NCBI GenBank assembly: GCA_035699085.1
Contig: DASSBG010000045.1
Location: 1-64,000, forward strand
DNA length: 64,000 nt
Reading direction: 5' to 3'
Source: DASSBG01 sp035699085
GTDB lineage: Bacteria; Pseudomonadota; Gammaproteobacteria; Xanthomonadales; Rhodanobacteraceae
This document shows, one piece after another, positions 49,935-58,189 of this stretch (positions are counted from its first letter, which is position 1; the number at the start of each line of letters is the position of its first letter). A program made the translations under genes and the position numbers. Below the pieces are notes generated by a model. The model saw only the letters and a list, made by a program, of their open reading frames with translations, searched no databases and had not been told where the DNA came from.

Positions 49935-51779
49935 ATGGAACACCAATTCAACCTCGGCCCTGCGGTCCAGCCACCGCCGTTCATCCCGCGCAACGACCCG
50001 GAGGCACCGATGTACGCTTCGGTCGACGGCGTGGCCGCGGCGCTGTCGAACGAGGAGGTGGTGTTCCAGCCGCGCGGCACGGCGACCTCGCAGGTGATGA
50101 CGCACCAGGTGCTGCAGTGCCTGGATCGCTGCCGCGCCTTTCGCAGCCTGGACGAGCACATCGCCCGCATCATCCGCGAGGTTCCCGGGCTGGCTGACCC
50201 ATCGCGTGCGCGCCAGGGCCTCGATGCGTTGGTGCGTGCCGGCCTGCTGCAGTCCGATCGCCAGTTCACCGACGGGCTGCGTGCCGAGCCTCGGCCTGTG
50301 GTCGAGGCGGCGGGGGTGTGTGTGCGCGCCTGCGACCGACCGGCACAGCTGGGCCGGCTGCTCGACTCGCTGGCCGACAACGAGGCGCGTTTCGGTGCTC
50401 AACGCCCGCTGCTGCTGGTGGACGACTCGCGCGACGCAACAGCGGCCCGCGACAACGAAGATCTCGTGAAGGCCTACGCCCGCCGCGCCGGCGTCGCCGT
50501 GCACTACGTAGGCAGCCGCGAGCGCCAGAAGCTGCTGAAGCAGGTGCGGCGTGCGCTGCCCGACGCCGCCGAGGGTGCCGACTGGCTGCTGCAGCAACCG
50601 GAGAAGGCAACCGGTGGCGGCGCGGCCTGGAATGTGGCGATGCTGCTGACGGCAGGGCGTTGCGCGCTGATGTTCGACGAGGATTTCGAGCTGCCCCTGC
50701 GTCGCCACGCGCTGAGCCGCGACGGCATCAACCTGACGCCGCAGGCGCAACCGTTCGCGCGCTTCCATGAGTCCTTGTCCGATGCCGTGGGCTCAGGCGA
50801 GGGCCTGGACGAGGACGGCCTGGCAACCCATCTCGCCTGCCTCGGCCAGCCGCTGGGCGCGCTGATGCAGCGGCGGGCGTACGCGCTGGACCGTCAGTCC
50901 CTGCGCGGCCTGGAGCTGGGCCGGCTGCAGAAGCTTTATGGCGGCGCACGGGTGCTGTCGACGATGAACGGCACGCGTGGTGCGCATGGCAGCGACGCCG
51001 GGCAGTGGCTGTACCTGCTCGACGCCGACAGCCGCGCCGACCTCTGCCGCGACCGCGATGCCTACATCCACAACGTTGAGCTGCAGAGCCTGTGGTACGG
51101 GCATGCGCAGGCGCACCCGGGCGAGCAGAGCTTCTTTACGCCCTTTGCGCTGGACAACCGCGAGCTGCTGCCCTGCACCACCCCCGACGGCCGTGGCGAG
51201 GACGCCCTGTTCGGCACCTTGCTGCGCCTGTGCCACCCGCAGTCGGTTGCCTTCAACCTGCCGCTGACGATTGGTCACGTGCAGGAGCGCGCGCGGCGTC
51301 GGGCCAGCCGCACGCTGCAGGCGCAGACCCCGGGCTTCGTCGCCTTCGCCTACGAGACGCTGCAGAACCACTTCGACACCATCCACGCAAGCGACCCGGC
51401 GCGCCGGCTGCGGATGGGGGCCGACCTGTTGCAGGACATCGCCGAGGGTGACGAGCAGTGGCGGGTGAATCTCCTCCATGAGTACTTGAACTACGTGCGC
51501 GCCGATCTGATCGCGCGCCTGCAGGGCCAGCTCGCCGCGGTACCGGATGCGCCTGTGTACTGGCGCACCGACGTGCTGGAGATCATCACCGCCAACGCCC
51601 GCGCGATGATCCAGCAGCCACCACCGCGGCTGGGCAACTGGCCGGCGGACGTTGACCCGGCGACCAGCGCGCGGTTGCTGTCGGAGCAGCTGCAGACACT
51701 GAGCCGCGGGCTGCGTGCCTGGCCCTCATTGCGGGCCTGGGCGGATGAGCGCGGTGACCGGCTGCTCGCCTCGTTGTGA
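49935..51779 (+). CDS. Glycosyltransferase-like protein with PqqD-like N-terminus
   Basis: A 614-residue cytoplasmic protein. Residues about 27-115 look like a small winged-helix of PqqD/RRE type (SVDGVAAALSNEEVVFQ, MTHQVLQCLDRCRAFRSLDE, GLDALVRAGLLQS). A GT-A-like part follows (VCVRACDRPAQLGRLLDSL, LLLVDDSRD, then the acidic ALMFDEDFELPL) and a large C-terminal region with no recognised domain (GQWLYLLDADSRADLC, RGEDALFGTLLRLCHP). The order resembles a family 2 glycosyltransferase acting in this export locus. Specificity is unknown. GTG of the next gene overlaps its stop. Confidence 0.8.
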   Translation: MEHQFNLGPAVQPPPFIPRNDPEAPMYASVDGVAAALSNEEVVFQPRGTATSQVMTHQVLQCLDRCRAFRSLDEHIARIIREVPGLADPSRARQGLDALVRAGLLQSDRQFTDGLRAEPRPVVEAAGVCVRACDRPAQLGRLLDSLADNEARFGAQRPLLLVDDSRDATAARDNEDLVKAYARRAGVAVHYVGSRERQKLLKQVRRALPDAAEGADWLLQQPEKATGGGAAWNVAMLLTAGRCALMFDEDFELPLRRHALSRDGINLTPQAQPFARFHESLSDAVGSGEGLDEDGLATHLACLGQPLGALMQRRAYALDRQSLRGLELGRLQKLYGGARVLSTMNGTRGAHGSDAGQWLYLLDADSRADLCRDRDAYIHNVELQSLWYGHAQAHPGEQSFFTPFALDNRELLPCTTPDGRGEDALFGTLLRLCHPQSVAFNLPLTIGHVQERARRRASRTLQAQTPGFVAFAYETLQNHFDTIHASDPARRLRMGADLLQDIAEGDEQWRVNLLHEYLNYVRADLIARLQGQLAAVPDAPVYWRTDVLEIITANARAMIQQPPPRLGNWPADVDPATSARLLSEQLQTLSRGLRAWPSLRAWADERGDRLLASL

Positions 51780-52801
51780 CCGTGGGGGTGCCCGCCGTGG
51801 ATGATGACGGCGGCGCGCTGGCCGCCATCGTCGTGGCCGCCGACAGCGGCCCGGTACTGGCGGACTGCGTCGACGCGCTGCTGGCGAACGACGATGTGGC
51901 GGCGCTGGTGCTGGCCGACAACGCCTCGAGCGACGGCGTGCCAGAGAGCGTGGCCGCCGCACACGCCGGCGATCACCGGCTGCATCTGCTGACCAACGCA
52001 GGCAATCTCGGTTTCGGCGCCGCGGTCAACCGCGCCGTCGCCATGCTGGGCGACGGGCCGTCCTTGCGGGAGGACCGGCGCGGCGCCGAGGCCGCGTCAT
52101 TCCGGGACCGCGCGCAGCGCGGAACCCGGACTCTTGTCGTCGACCGCGAGGAACCGCCCGCGACCACGGATCATGGCAGCGCCGCCGCGAACGACTGGCT
52201 GGCCATCGTCAATCCCGACTGCATCGCACCGCCGGCGGCCCTGGCCGAGCTGCTGCGGCTGGCGCGGACAACGCCGCGCGCAGGCTTGCTCGGCGCAGTC
52301 GTTTGCGACGCCGCGGGCGTGATCGAGCCGGCGACACGCCGCCGTGATCCGCTGTTGCGCCGCTCGCTGGCGGCCTTGGGGCTGGCGCGCGGCGAGGGAA
52401 TCGCCGTGGAGGGTGCGATCGAGCCGGTGCTGCAGGACGTCGAGGCCGTCAGCGGCGCGTTGATGCTGGTGGCACGGCCGCTGTTCGAGCGCCTCGGCGG
52501 TTTTGACGAAGGCTACTTCCTGCACTGCGAGGACCTCGACCTCTGCCGCCGCGTGCGCGATGCCGGCCAGCGTGTGCTGCTGGCGGGGCAGGTGCGCGTG
52601 ACGCACGGCAAGGGCAGCTCCAGCCGCCACCGCCCGGTGTTCGTCGCCTGGCACAAGCACCGCGGCATGTGGCGCTGGTTTCGCCGTCACGATCCGGCCG
52701 CGCGCCGCCTGCCCACCGCCGCGCTCGTCGCGTGCGGCATCTGGCTGCACTTCGCGGCATCACTGCCGCGCCTGCTGTGGCGCAAGCTGCGACATTCGTG
52801 A
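51776..52801 (+). CDS. Family 2 glycosyltransferase with repeat-derived insert
   Basis: A 341-residue GT-A enzyme of the rhamnosyltransferase-like group: LVLADNASSDG, TNAGNLGFGAAVNRAV, WLAIVNPDC (DxD-type position), then GGFDEGYFLHCEDLDLCRRVR and a C-terminal basic/hydrophobic helix. Between NRAVAMLGDG and NDWLAIVNPD there are about 45 extra residues (about 95-140), part of which is encoded by a 46-bp repeat present again at 53562. The insert keeps the frame; whether the enzyme stays active is unknown. The start is GTG overlapping the preceding stop. Confidence 0.88.
   Translation: MTVGVPAVDDDGGALAAIVVAADSGPVLADCVDALLANDDVAALVLADNASSDGVPESVAAAHAGDHRLHLLTNAGNLGFGAAVNRAVAMLGDGPSLREDRRGAEAASFRDRAQRGTRTLVVDREEPPATTDHGSAAANDWLAIVNPDCIAPPAALAELLRLARTTPRAGLLGAVVCDAAGVIEPATRRRDPLLRRSLAALGLARGEGIAVEGAIEPVLQDVEAVSGALMLVARPLFERLGGFDEGYFLHCEDLDLCRRVRDAGQRVLLAGQVRVTHGKGSSSRHRPVFVAWHKHRGMWRWFRRHDPAARRLPTAALVACGIWLHFAASLPRLLWRKLRHS
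52095..52140. repeat. 46-bp repeat copy A, inside a glycosyltransferase gene
   Basis: Begins CGTCATTCCGGGACC and ends CTCTTGTCGT, with an internal inverted repeat (CCGCGC, GCA, GCGCGG). It differs at only a few positions from copy B at 53562-53607. Confidence 0.88.
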
Positions 52802-52879
52802 CGGCCTGGACCCGGGACGCCGGACACGAAGTGCTTGATGCGGACTTGCGCCGACGTCAGCCGCGCCCGATGCTTGTCC

Positions 52880-52915
52880 CGCTCACCGCTCACCGCTCAC
52901 TGCTCACTGCTCATC
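52880..52915. repeat. GCTCACC/GCTCACT heptamers
   Basis: Five head-to-tail units with exact 7-bp spacing in the gap before def. It is the reverse-strand form of the GGTGAGC family. Confidence 0.9.
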
Positions 52916-52984
52916 GCGCCACCGGTCAGCTCCCGCCAACGTGCATCGCGTACACTCCCGACGGCCCGTGAAACGAGACGCACG

Positions 52985-53521
52985 ATGCTTCGCGAAATCC
53001 TGAAAATGGGCGACCCGCGCCTGTTGCGCATCGCGCCGCCGGTGCCCGACAGCATGTTCGGCAGCGCCGAACTTCAGTCACTGATCGACGACCTGTTCGA
53101 CACCATGGCCGCGGCCGGCGGCGTCGGCCTCGCGGCGCCGCAGGTCGGCGTGGACCTGCAGTTGGTGATCTTCGGCTTCGAGCAGAACGACCGCTACCCG
53201 GAGGCGCCGTCGGTTCCGCGCACGATCCTGCTCAACCCGACGGTGACGCCGCTGTCCCAGGACATGGAGGAGGGCTGGGAGGGCTGCCTGTCCGTGCCGG
53301 GGTTGCGCGGCGCTGTCAACCGTTTCAGCATGATCCGCTACACCGGCTTCGACCCGGCCGGACAGCCGATCGACCGTTCCGCCGAGGGGTTCCACGCGCG
53401 CGTGGTGCAGCACGAGTGCGACCACCTCATCGGCCGGCTGTATCCGTCGCGCATCACCGACTTCGGCAAGTTCGGCTTCACCGACGTCCTGTTCCCGGAT
53501 ACGCCGCCAGCGGCGGAATGA
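52985..53521 (+). CDS. def: Peptide deformylase
   Basis: A 178-residue metalloenzyme that removes the formyl group from new proteins. All three motifs are intact: GGVGLAAPQVG, EGWEGCLSVPG (metal Cys) and VVQHECDHLIG (two metal His and catalytic Glu). The start at 52985 gives MLREILKMGDPRL, the family N-terminus. It is not paired with fmt as in many genomes, so it may be a second deformylase copy; that cannot be judged from this window. Confidence 0.96.
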   Translation: MLREILKMGDPRLLRIAPPVPDSMFGSAELQSLIDDLFDTMAAAGGVGLAAPQVGVDLQLVIFGFEQNDRYPEAPSVPRTILLNPTVTPLSQDMEEGWEGCLSVPGLRGAVNRFSMIRYTGFDPAGQPIDRSAEGFHARVVQHECDHLIGRLYPSRITDFGKFGFTDVLFPDTPPAAE

Positions 53522-53561
53522 GGCACGCGGCCGGGCGGCAAGCGCGAAGTGCATACCCCAC

Positions 53562-53607
53562 CGTCATTCCGGAGCCGCGCGCAGCGCGGAATCCGGAATC
53601 TTGTCGA
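53562..53607. repeat. 46-bp repeat copy B
   Basis: CGTCATTCCGGAGCC to ATCTTGTCGAG in the gap between def and pyrF. Same sequence as copy A inside the glycosyltransferase gene, apart from a few changes. The inverted inner part (CCGCGC/GCGCGG) could form a small hairpin. Confidence 0.88.
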
Positions 53608-53726
53608 GGGCTGCCGGCTGCTTGGCGAGGCCAAAAGCCACCGCCGCACCGCCGACGGGATTCCCGCTCGGGCTGCGGCCGAATCACCCGGCGGCGGCCT
53701 GGCTCAGCTGCGTGGCCGCAGCCGCT

Positions 53727-54539
53727 TCAGCGGTGGCGGTTGATCTGCTGGCGCAGTGCATCGGTGGCGGTGCGCGCGGCCTCGGCGAAATCCTCACCGG
53801 CCGAGGCATGGAGGATCGCGCGCGAGGAACTGACAATCAGGCCGGCGCCGTCACTGGCCAGACCGTGGGCCAGCACGGCGGCGACGTCGCCGCCCTGTGC
53901 GCCGATGCCCGGCACCAGCAGCGGCATGTCTCCCACGCGCGCACGCACGCGGCCCAGCTCCTCGGGCCAGGTGGCGCCGGTGACCAGTGCGCAGTTGCCG
54001 CGGCCGTTCCAGTCGCGGGCGATGGTTTCGGCGACCCGCAGGTACAGTGGTTCGCCGCCGCAGTCGAGCGCCTGGAAGTCGGCGCCGCCGGGGTTGGAGG
54101 TGCGGCAGAGCAGGATCACGCCCTTGTCGGCGCGCGCCAGGAACGGCTCGACGGAATCGCGGCCGAGGTACGGGTTGGCGGTCACCGCATCGGCGCGATA
54201 GCGGTCAAAGGCCTCTTCGGCGTAATGCGTCGCCGTGGAGCCGATGTCTCCGCGCTTGGCGTCGAGGATCACCGGCACGCCGGGGTGCCGGTCGTGGATG
54301 TGCGCCACCAGCCGCTCCAGCGCGTCCTCGGCGCGCAGCGCGGCAAAGTGCGCGATTTGCGGCTTGAAGGCGCAGACGAGGTCGGCCGTGGCGTCGACGA
54401 TGGCGGCGCAGAAGGTGAACACCGCGCCGGCGTCGCCGGCCATGCCGGCAGGGAAGCGCGCGGGCTCCGGGTCCAGCCCGACGCACACCAGCGAGTCGTG
54501 GCGGCGCCAGGCGGCGCGCAGGTCCTGCATGAAAGCCAT
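53727..54539 (-). CDS. pyrF: Orotidine 5'-phosphate decarboxylase, type 2
   Basis: A 270-residue enzyme that forms UMP from OMP. It is the longer type-2 PyrF (found in actinobacteria, myxobacteria and Xanthomonads), with LVCVGLDPEP, the catalytic lysine motif ILDAKRGDIGSTA, and LVPGIGAQGGD near the phosphate site. It is convergent with def and divergent from gap, from which it is separated by a perfect palindrome. Confidence 0.95.
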   Translation of the reverse strand: MAFMQDLRAAWRRHDSLVCVGLDPEPARFPAGMAGDAGAVFTFCAAIVDATADLVCAFKPQIAHFAALRAEDALERLVAHIHDRHPGVPVILDAKRGDIGSTATHYAEEAFDRYRADAVTANPYLGRDSVEPFLARADKGVILLCRTSNPGGADFQALDCGGEPLYLRVAETIARDWNGRGNCALVTGATWPEELGRVRARVGDMPLLVPGIGAQGGDVAAVLAHGLASDGAGLIVSSSRAILHASAGEDFAEAARTATDALRQQINRHR

Positions 54540-54584
54540 GGGCGCGCTCCGGAAGGTGATCGCCGGCCAGTGTAGCGGCGGCGA

Positions 54585-54626
54585 GGGGACGGAGGGAATT
54601 AAGCGCGCTTAATTCCCTCCGTCCCC
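54585..54626. repeat. 42-bp perfect REP-like palindrome
   Basis: Arms GGGGACGGAGGGAATT and AATTCCCTCCGTCCCC flank AAGCGCGCTT. It matches the 49862-49913 palindrome in all but one position per arm. It sits just upstream of the gap promoter region, between divergent pyrF and gap. Confidence 0.93.
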
Positions 54627-54634
54627 ATTGCAAG

Positions 54635-54640
54635 TAAAAT
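54635..54640 (+). promoter_or_regulatory. Candidate -10 box (TAAAAT) for gap
   Basis: TAAAAT lies 50 bp before the gap ATG and 8 bp after the palindrome. The best -35-like bases fall inside the palindrome's right arm, so the repeat may form part of the promoter. Prediction only. Confidence 0.4.
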
Positions 54641-54689
54641 GGCGTTTTTCGGCCGCATCCCGGCCGTCGTCCCACGAGGAGAAGCTGGC

Positions 54690-55700
54690 ATGGCCATCAA
54701 GGTTGCGATCAACGGGTACGGCCGCATCGGCCGCAACATCCTGCGCGCGCTGTATGAGGCGGGCCGCACGGACCAGATCCGCATCGTTGCCATCAACGAC
54801 CTGGGGGATGCGCAGACCAACGCTCACCTCACACAGTACGACACTGCCCACGGCAAGTTCCCGGGCGAGGTCTCGGTTGACGGCGGCGACATGATCGTCA
54901 ACGGCGACCGCGTGAGGGTCTGCGCCGAGCGCGACCCGGCGAAGCTGCCGTGGGGCGAGCTCGAGGTCGACGTGGTGCTGGAGTGCACCGGCTTCTTCCG
55001 CAGCAAGGAGAAGGCCTCGGCGCACCTCAAGGCCGGCGCGCGCAAAGTCATCATTTCGGCGCCGGGCGACGGCGTCGACGGCACCTTCGTCTTCGGCGTC
55101 AACGAGGACAAGATCGGCGCCAACGACACCATCATCTCCAACGCCTCGTGCACCACCAACTGCCTGGCACCGCTGGCCAAGGTGCTGCACGAGAAGATCG
55201 GCATTGTCCACGGGCTGATGACCACCATCCACGCCTACACCAACGACCAGACGCTGACCGACGTTTACCACAGCGATTTGCGCCGCGCGCGCTCGGCCAC
55301 GATGAGCCAGATCCCGACCAAGACCGGCGCCGCCGTCGCCGTTGGCCTGGTGCTGCCGGAGCTGAACGGCCGGCTGGACGGCTTCTCGATGCGAATACCG
55401 ACCATCAACGTCTCGGCCGTCGACCTGACCTTCGTCGCCGCCCGCGAAACCACGGGCGAAGAGGTGGAGGGCGCGATGCGCGCCGCTGCCGACGGCAAAC
55501 TGAAGGGCATCGTTGCCGTCAACGACAAGCCGCTGGTCTCGGTCGACTTCAACCACAACCCGGCCTCGTGCACCTTCGATGCCACCCAGACGCGGGTGAT
55601 GGGCGGCACGCTGGTCAAGGTGCTGGCCTGGTACGACAACGAGTGGGGTTTCTCAAACCGCATGCTGGACATGGCGCAGGTGTTCGCGGCGGCGGGCTGA
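54690..55700 (+). CDS. gap: Glyceraldehyde-3-phosphate dehydrogenase
   Basis: A 336-residue glycolytic enzyme with the Rossmann start VAINGYGRIGRN, the catalytic cysteine in SNASCTTNCLAP, the active His region and the C-terminal YDNEWGFSNRMLD. It oxidises glyceraldehyde-3-phosphate to 1,3-bisphosphoglycerate. GAGGAG lies 9 bp before the ATG at 54690; an in-frame ATG at 54639 is less likely. It would act together with pckG in gluconeogenesis. Confidence 0.97.
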   Translation: MAIKVAINGYGRIGRNILRALYEAGRTDQIRIVAINDLGDAQTNAHLTQYDTAHGKFPGEVSVDGGDMIVNGDRVRVCAERDPAKLPWGELEVDVVLECTGFFRSKEKASAHLKAGARKVIISAPGDGVDGTFVFGVNEDKIGANDTIISNASCTTNCLAPLAKVLHEKIGIVHGLMTTIHAYTNDQTLTDVYHSDLRRARSATMSQIPTKTGAAVAVGLVLPELNGRLDGFSMRIPTINVSAVDLTFVAARETTGEEVEGAMRAAADGKLKGIVAVNDKPLVSVDFNHNPASCTFDATQTRVMGGTLVKVLAWYDNEWGFSNRMLDMAQVFAAAG

Positions 55701-56033
55701 GCCGGGAATGGGGAATGGAGAATCGGGAATAGGGCAAGCGCGGATCGTGCAACGCGGCCGTATCGGATGGCGCGGCCGCGTCAACGATGAGGAGGCGCGG
55801 AAGCCATGCGCCGTTCGGGCAGCGGTGCTGCGCGGTGTCACGCTTTTTCACGAATCTCCCCCGGTCCCATTCGCGAGCCTTCGGGCGTTAGTGTTGGTGG
55901 GTGCAGCGTCCCGCGTCCCGCGTCCCGCGTCCCGCATCCCCGGTCCCCGGTCCCCGGTCCCCGGTCCCGGCCCCGGCCCCGGCCCCGTCAACTACCTCAC
56001 GCTCCGCGCCACGCGATTGCGTACAATGGCCCC
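55701..56033. repeat. Repeat-filled gap between gap and yqgE
   Basis: No gene is seen in these 333 bp. GGGAATN units lie at 55703-55731 and a long run of GCGTCCC, GGTCCCC and GGCCCC units at 55906-55988. TACAAT at 56022-56027 is a possible -10 for yqgE, only 7 bp before its ATG. Confidence 0.85.
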
Positions 56034-56600
56034 ATGACCATCGAGACCGATTCGCTGTCCGGCCAGCTCCTGATCGCCATGCCGGCCATGGGCGATCCCA
56101 ACTTTGCCCGCGGCGTCACGCTGCTCTGCCAGCACGGCGAAAACGGGGCCATTGGCCTGATGATCAACCGGCCGTCCGACTTCCGCCTCAGCGAAATCCT
56201 GGCGCAAATGGATATCGCCAGCGAGCGCGAGGACATCGATGCCATTCCCGTGCTGATCGGCGGGCCGGTGCAGCCGGATCGCGGCTTTGTGCTGCACCCC
56301 GGCGGCGGCGAGTGGGGCTCCAGCTTCGCCATCAACGAGCACTGGTCGATCACCACCTCGCGCGACATTCTCGAGGCGGTGGCCGTGGGGCAGGGGCCGG
56401 AGCACGCCCTGGTGATGCTCGGCTACGCCGGTTGGTCCCCGGGGCAGCTGGAACAGGAGCTGCGCGAGAACGCGTGGCTGACCACGGAAGCCGTCGACGC
56501 CATCCTGTTCTCGACCGAGGTCGCCGAGCGCTGGCACGCCGCGACCGCATTGGTCGGCGTCCAGTCGCACCACCTTGCCGACTACGCCGGGCACGCGTGA
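56034..56600 (+). CDS. yqgE: YqgE/AlgH family protein
   Basis: A 188-residue protein of the UPF0301 family, with SLSGQLLIAMPAMGDPNFARGV, NGAIGLMINRP and VLIGGPVQPDRGFVLHP. Its molecular function is not established, although it is often found next to ruvX, as here. It starts at 56034. Its stop overlaps the GTG of ruvX. A -10-like TACAAT just upstream would give an almost leaderless mRNA. Confidence 0.95.
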   Translation: MTIETDSLSGQLLIAMPAMGDPNFARGVTLLCQHGENGAIGLMINRPSDFRLSEILAQMDIASEREDIDAIPVLIGGPVQPDRGFVLHPGGGEWGSSFAINEHWSITTSRDILEAVAVGQGPEHALVMLGYAGWSPGQLEQELRENAWLTTEAVDAILFSTEVAERWHAATALVGVQSHHLADYAGHA

Positions 56601-57067
56601 ACGAATCGTCGGGCCCTTTCCAGCCGCCGCAGGCCCCGGTGGCCGGCGGCGACGCTCGCTATCTCGGCTTCGACTTCGGCCTGCGCCGCATTGGCGTCGC
56701 CGTCGGCCAGTCGCTGACCGCCAGCGCGCGGCCGCTGCGCACGCTGGCGGCGCATGATGGCGTGCCCGATTGGCAGCCGCTTGACGCGCTGGTGGCCGAA
56801 TGGCAGCCGGCTGCGCTGGTGGTGGGCCTGCCGCTGGACGTCGATGGCAACGAGCAGCCGATCAGCCGCGCCGCACGCGCCTTTGCCGCCGCGCTCGCCA
56901 GCCGCTACCGCTGTCCAATACACTTTTGCGACGAACGCTACACCTCACGCGAGGCCAACGCGCGCTTCGTCGAGCAACGCCGCGCCGGCAGCAAGCGCCG
57001 CCGAGATGCCGCCGCGCTCGACGCCGCCGCGGCGGCCATCATCCTGGAAACCTGGCTGTCCCGATGA
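56597..57067 (+). CDS. ruvX: YqgF/RuvX family pre-16S rRNA nuclease
   Basis: A 156-residue RNase H-fold protein with the acidic start GFDFGLRRIGVAVG, ALVVGLPLDVDG, DERYTSREA and a final Asp in AAALDAAAAAI. The family processes the 5' end of 16S rRNA and was earlier proposed as a Holliday junction resolvase. The GTG start overlaps the yqgE stop (GTGA), and its stop overlaps the pyrB start (ATGA). Confidence 0.92.
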   Translation: MNESSGPFQPPQAPVAGGDARYLGFDFGLRRIGVAVGQSLTASARPLRTLAAHDGVPDWQPLDALVAEWQPAALVVGLPLDVDGNEQPISRAARAFAAALASRYRCPIHFCDERYTSREANARFVEQRRAGSKRRRDAAALDAAAAAIILETWLSR

Positions 57068-57978
57068 CCGATCCGTTGCGCCATCTCGTCACCCTTGAAC
57101 ACCTCGACCGCGGCGACATCACGCGGTTGCTTGACCGCGCGCAGGCCATGAGCGACGGCGACCATGCCGACGACCTGCTGCGCGGCCGTACCGTCCTCAA
57201 CCTGTTCTTCGAGCCTTCGACCCGTACCCGCACCTCCTTCGAGCTGGCGGCGCGACGGCTTGGCGCCGTGCTGGTCAACTTCGACACCGCCTTCGCCTCC
57301 ACCCGCAAGGGCGAGTCGCTGATCGATACCCTGCACACGCTGGAGGCGATGCGCATTGACGCGCTGGTGGTGCGCCATCGCTCGCCCGGCACCCCGACCT
57401 TCCTCACCCACCACACGCACAGCGACGTCGCCATCATCAATGCCGGCGACGGCAACCGCGGGCACCCCACGCAGGGTCTGCTCGACGCGCTGACCATTCG
57501 CCAGCAGCGCGACGACTTCGAAAGCCTGCGCGTGGTGATCTGCGGTGACGTCGCGCACTCGCGGGTTGCGCGCTCGGACATCCACGCGCTGCAGAAGCTC
57601 GGCGTGCGCGACCTGCGCCTGTGCGGCCCGCACGCGTTGCTGCCGGCGGCGCCGGAAATGCCGCGTTGCAGCGTGGGCGACAATTTCGACGAGATGATCG
57701 AGGGCGTCGACGTGGTCATCATGTTGCGCCTGCAGCGCGAGCGCATGGCCACCGAGCAGGTACCGGACCCGGACCGCTACTTCCGCGACTACGGCCTCAC
57801 CGCCGAACGGCTGGCGCGCGCCGCACCGGAATGCCTGGTGATGCATCCGGGGCCGATCAACCGCGGCATCGAAATCGCGCCGGAGGTGGCCGATGGCCCG
57901 CAATCGCTGATCTTGCGACAGGTCGGCAATGGCGTCTTCACCCGCATGGCGGTGCTGGCCGAACTCATCGGCTGCTGA
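57064..57978 (+). CDS. pyrB: Aspartate carbamoyltransferase catalytic chain
   Basis: A 304-residue enzyme of pyrimidine synthesis joining carbamoyl phosphate and aspartate. It shows the carbamoyl-phosphate site FEPSTRTRTSFE, ASTRKGESLIDT, GDGNRGHPTQGLLDAL and HPGPINRGIEI. No regulatory chain (pyrI) gene follows. It is translationally linked to ruvX. pyrF, another gene of the pathway, is 3 kb upstream on the other strand. Confidence 0.96.
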   Translation: MTDPLRHLVTLEHLDRGDITRLLDRAQAMSDGDHADDLLRGRTVLNLFFEPSTRTRTSFELAARRLGAVLVNFDTAFASTRKGESLIDTLHTLEAMRIDALVVRHRSPGTPTFLTHHTHSDVAIINAGDGNRGHPTQGLLDALTIRQQRDDFESLRVVICGDVAHSRVARSDIHALQKLGVRDLRLCGPHALLPAAPEMPRCSVGDNFDEMIEGVDVVIMLRLQRERMATEQVPDPDRYFRDYGLTAERLARAAPECLVMHPGPINRGIEIAPEVADGPQSLILRQVGNGVFTRMAVLAELIGC

Positions 57979-58026
57979 TCGCGGCGTTTGCGGCACCGGT
58001 CGGGGTCGGCGTTGCCGGCGGAGCGC

Positions 58027-58032
58027 TATACT
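58027..58032 (+). promoter_or_regulatory. Candidate -10 box (TATACT)
   Basis: TATACT in a GC-rich gap, about 158 bp before the S9 peptidase ATG. There is no good -35 at 17 bp. Prediction only. Confidence 0.35.
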
Positions 58033-58189
58033 CGGCAGACGCTGGCGATGCGAGCGCCGGCGTGGCGTGGCCAGTGGCTGCGCCGCGTCCCGCCGGGCCG
58101 CGCTGCCCGCCATGCGGGCCAGCAAGCCGCTGCCCCCGGGCGGCGCCCGCGACGCCGAGCCGTCGCCTCATTCCCGGAGAATCCCGCCG

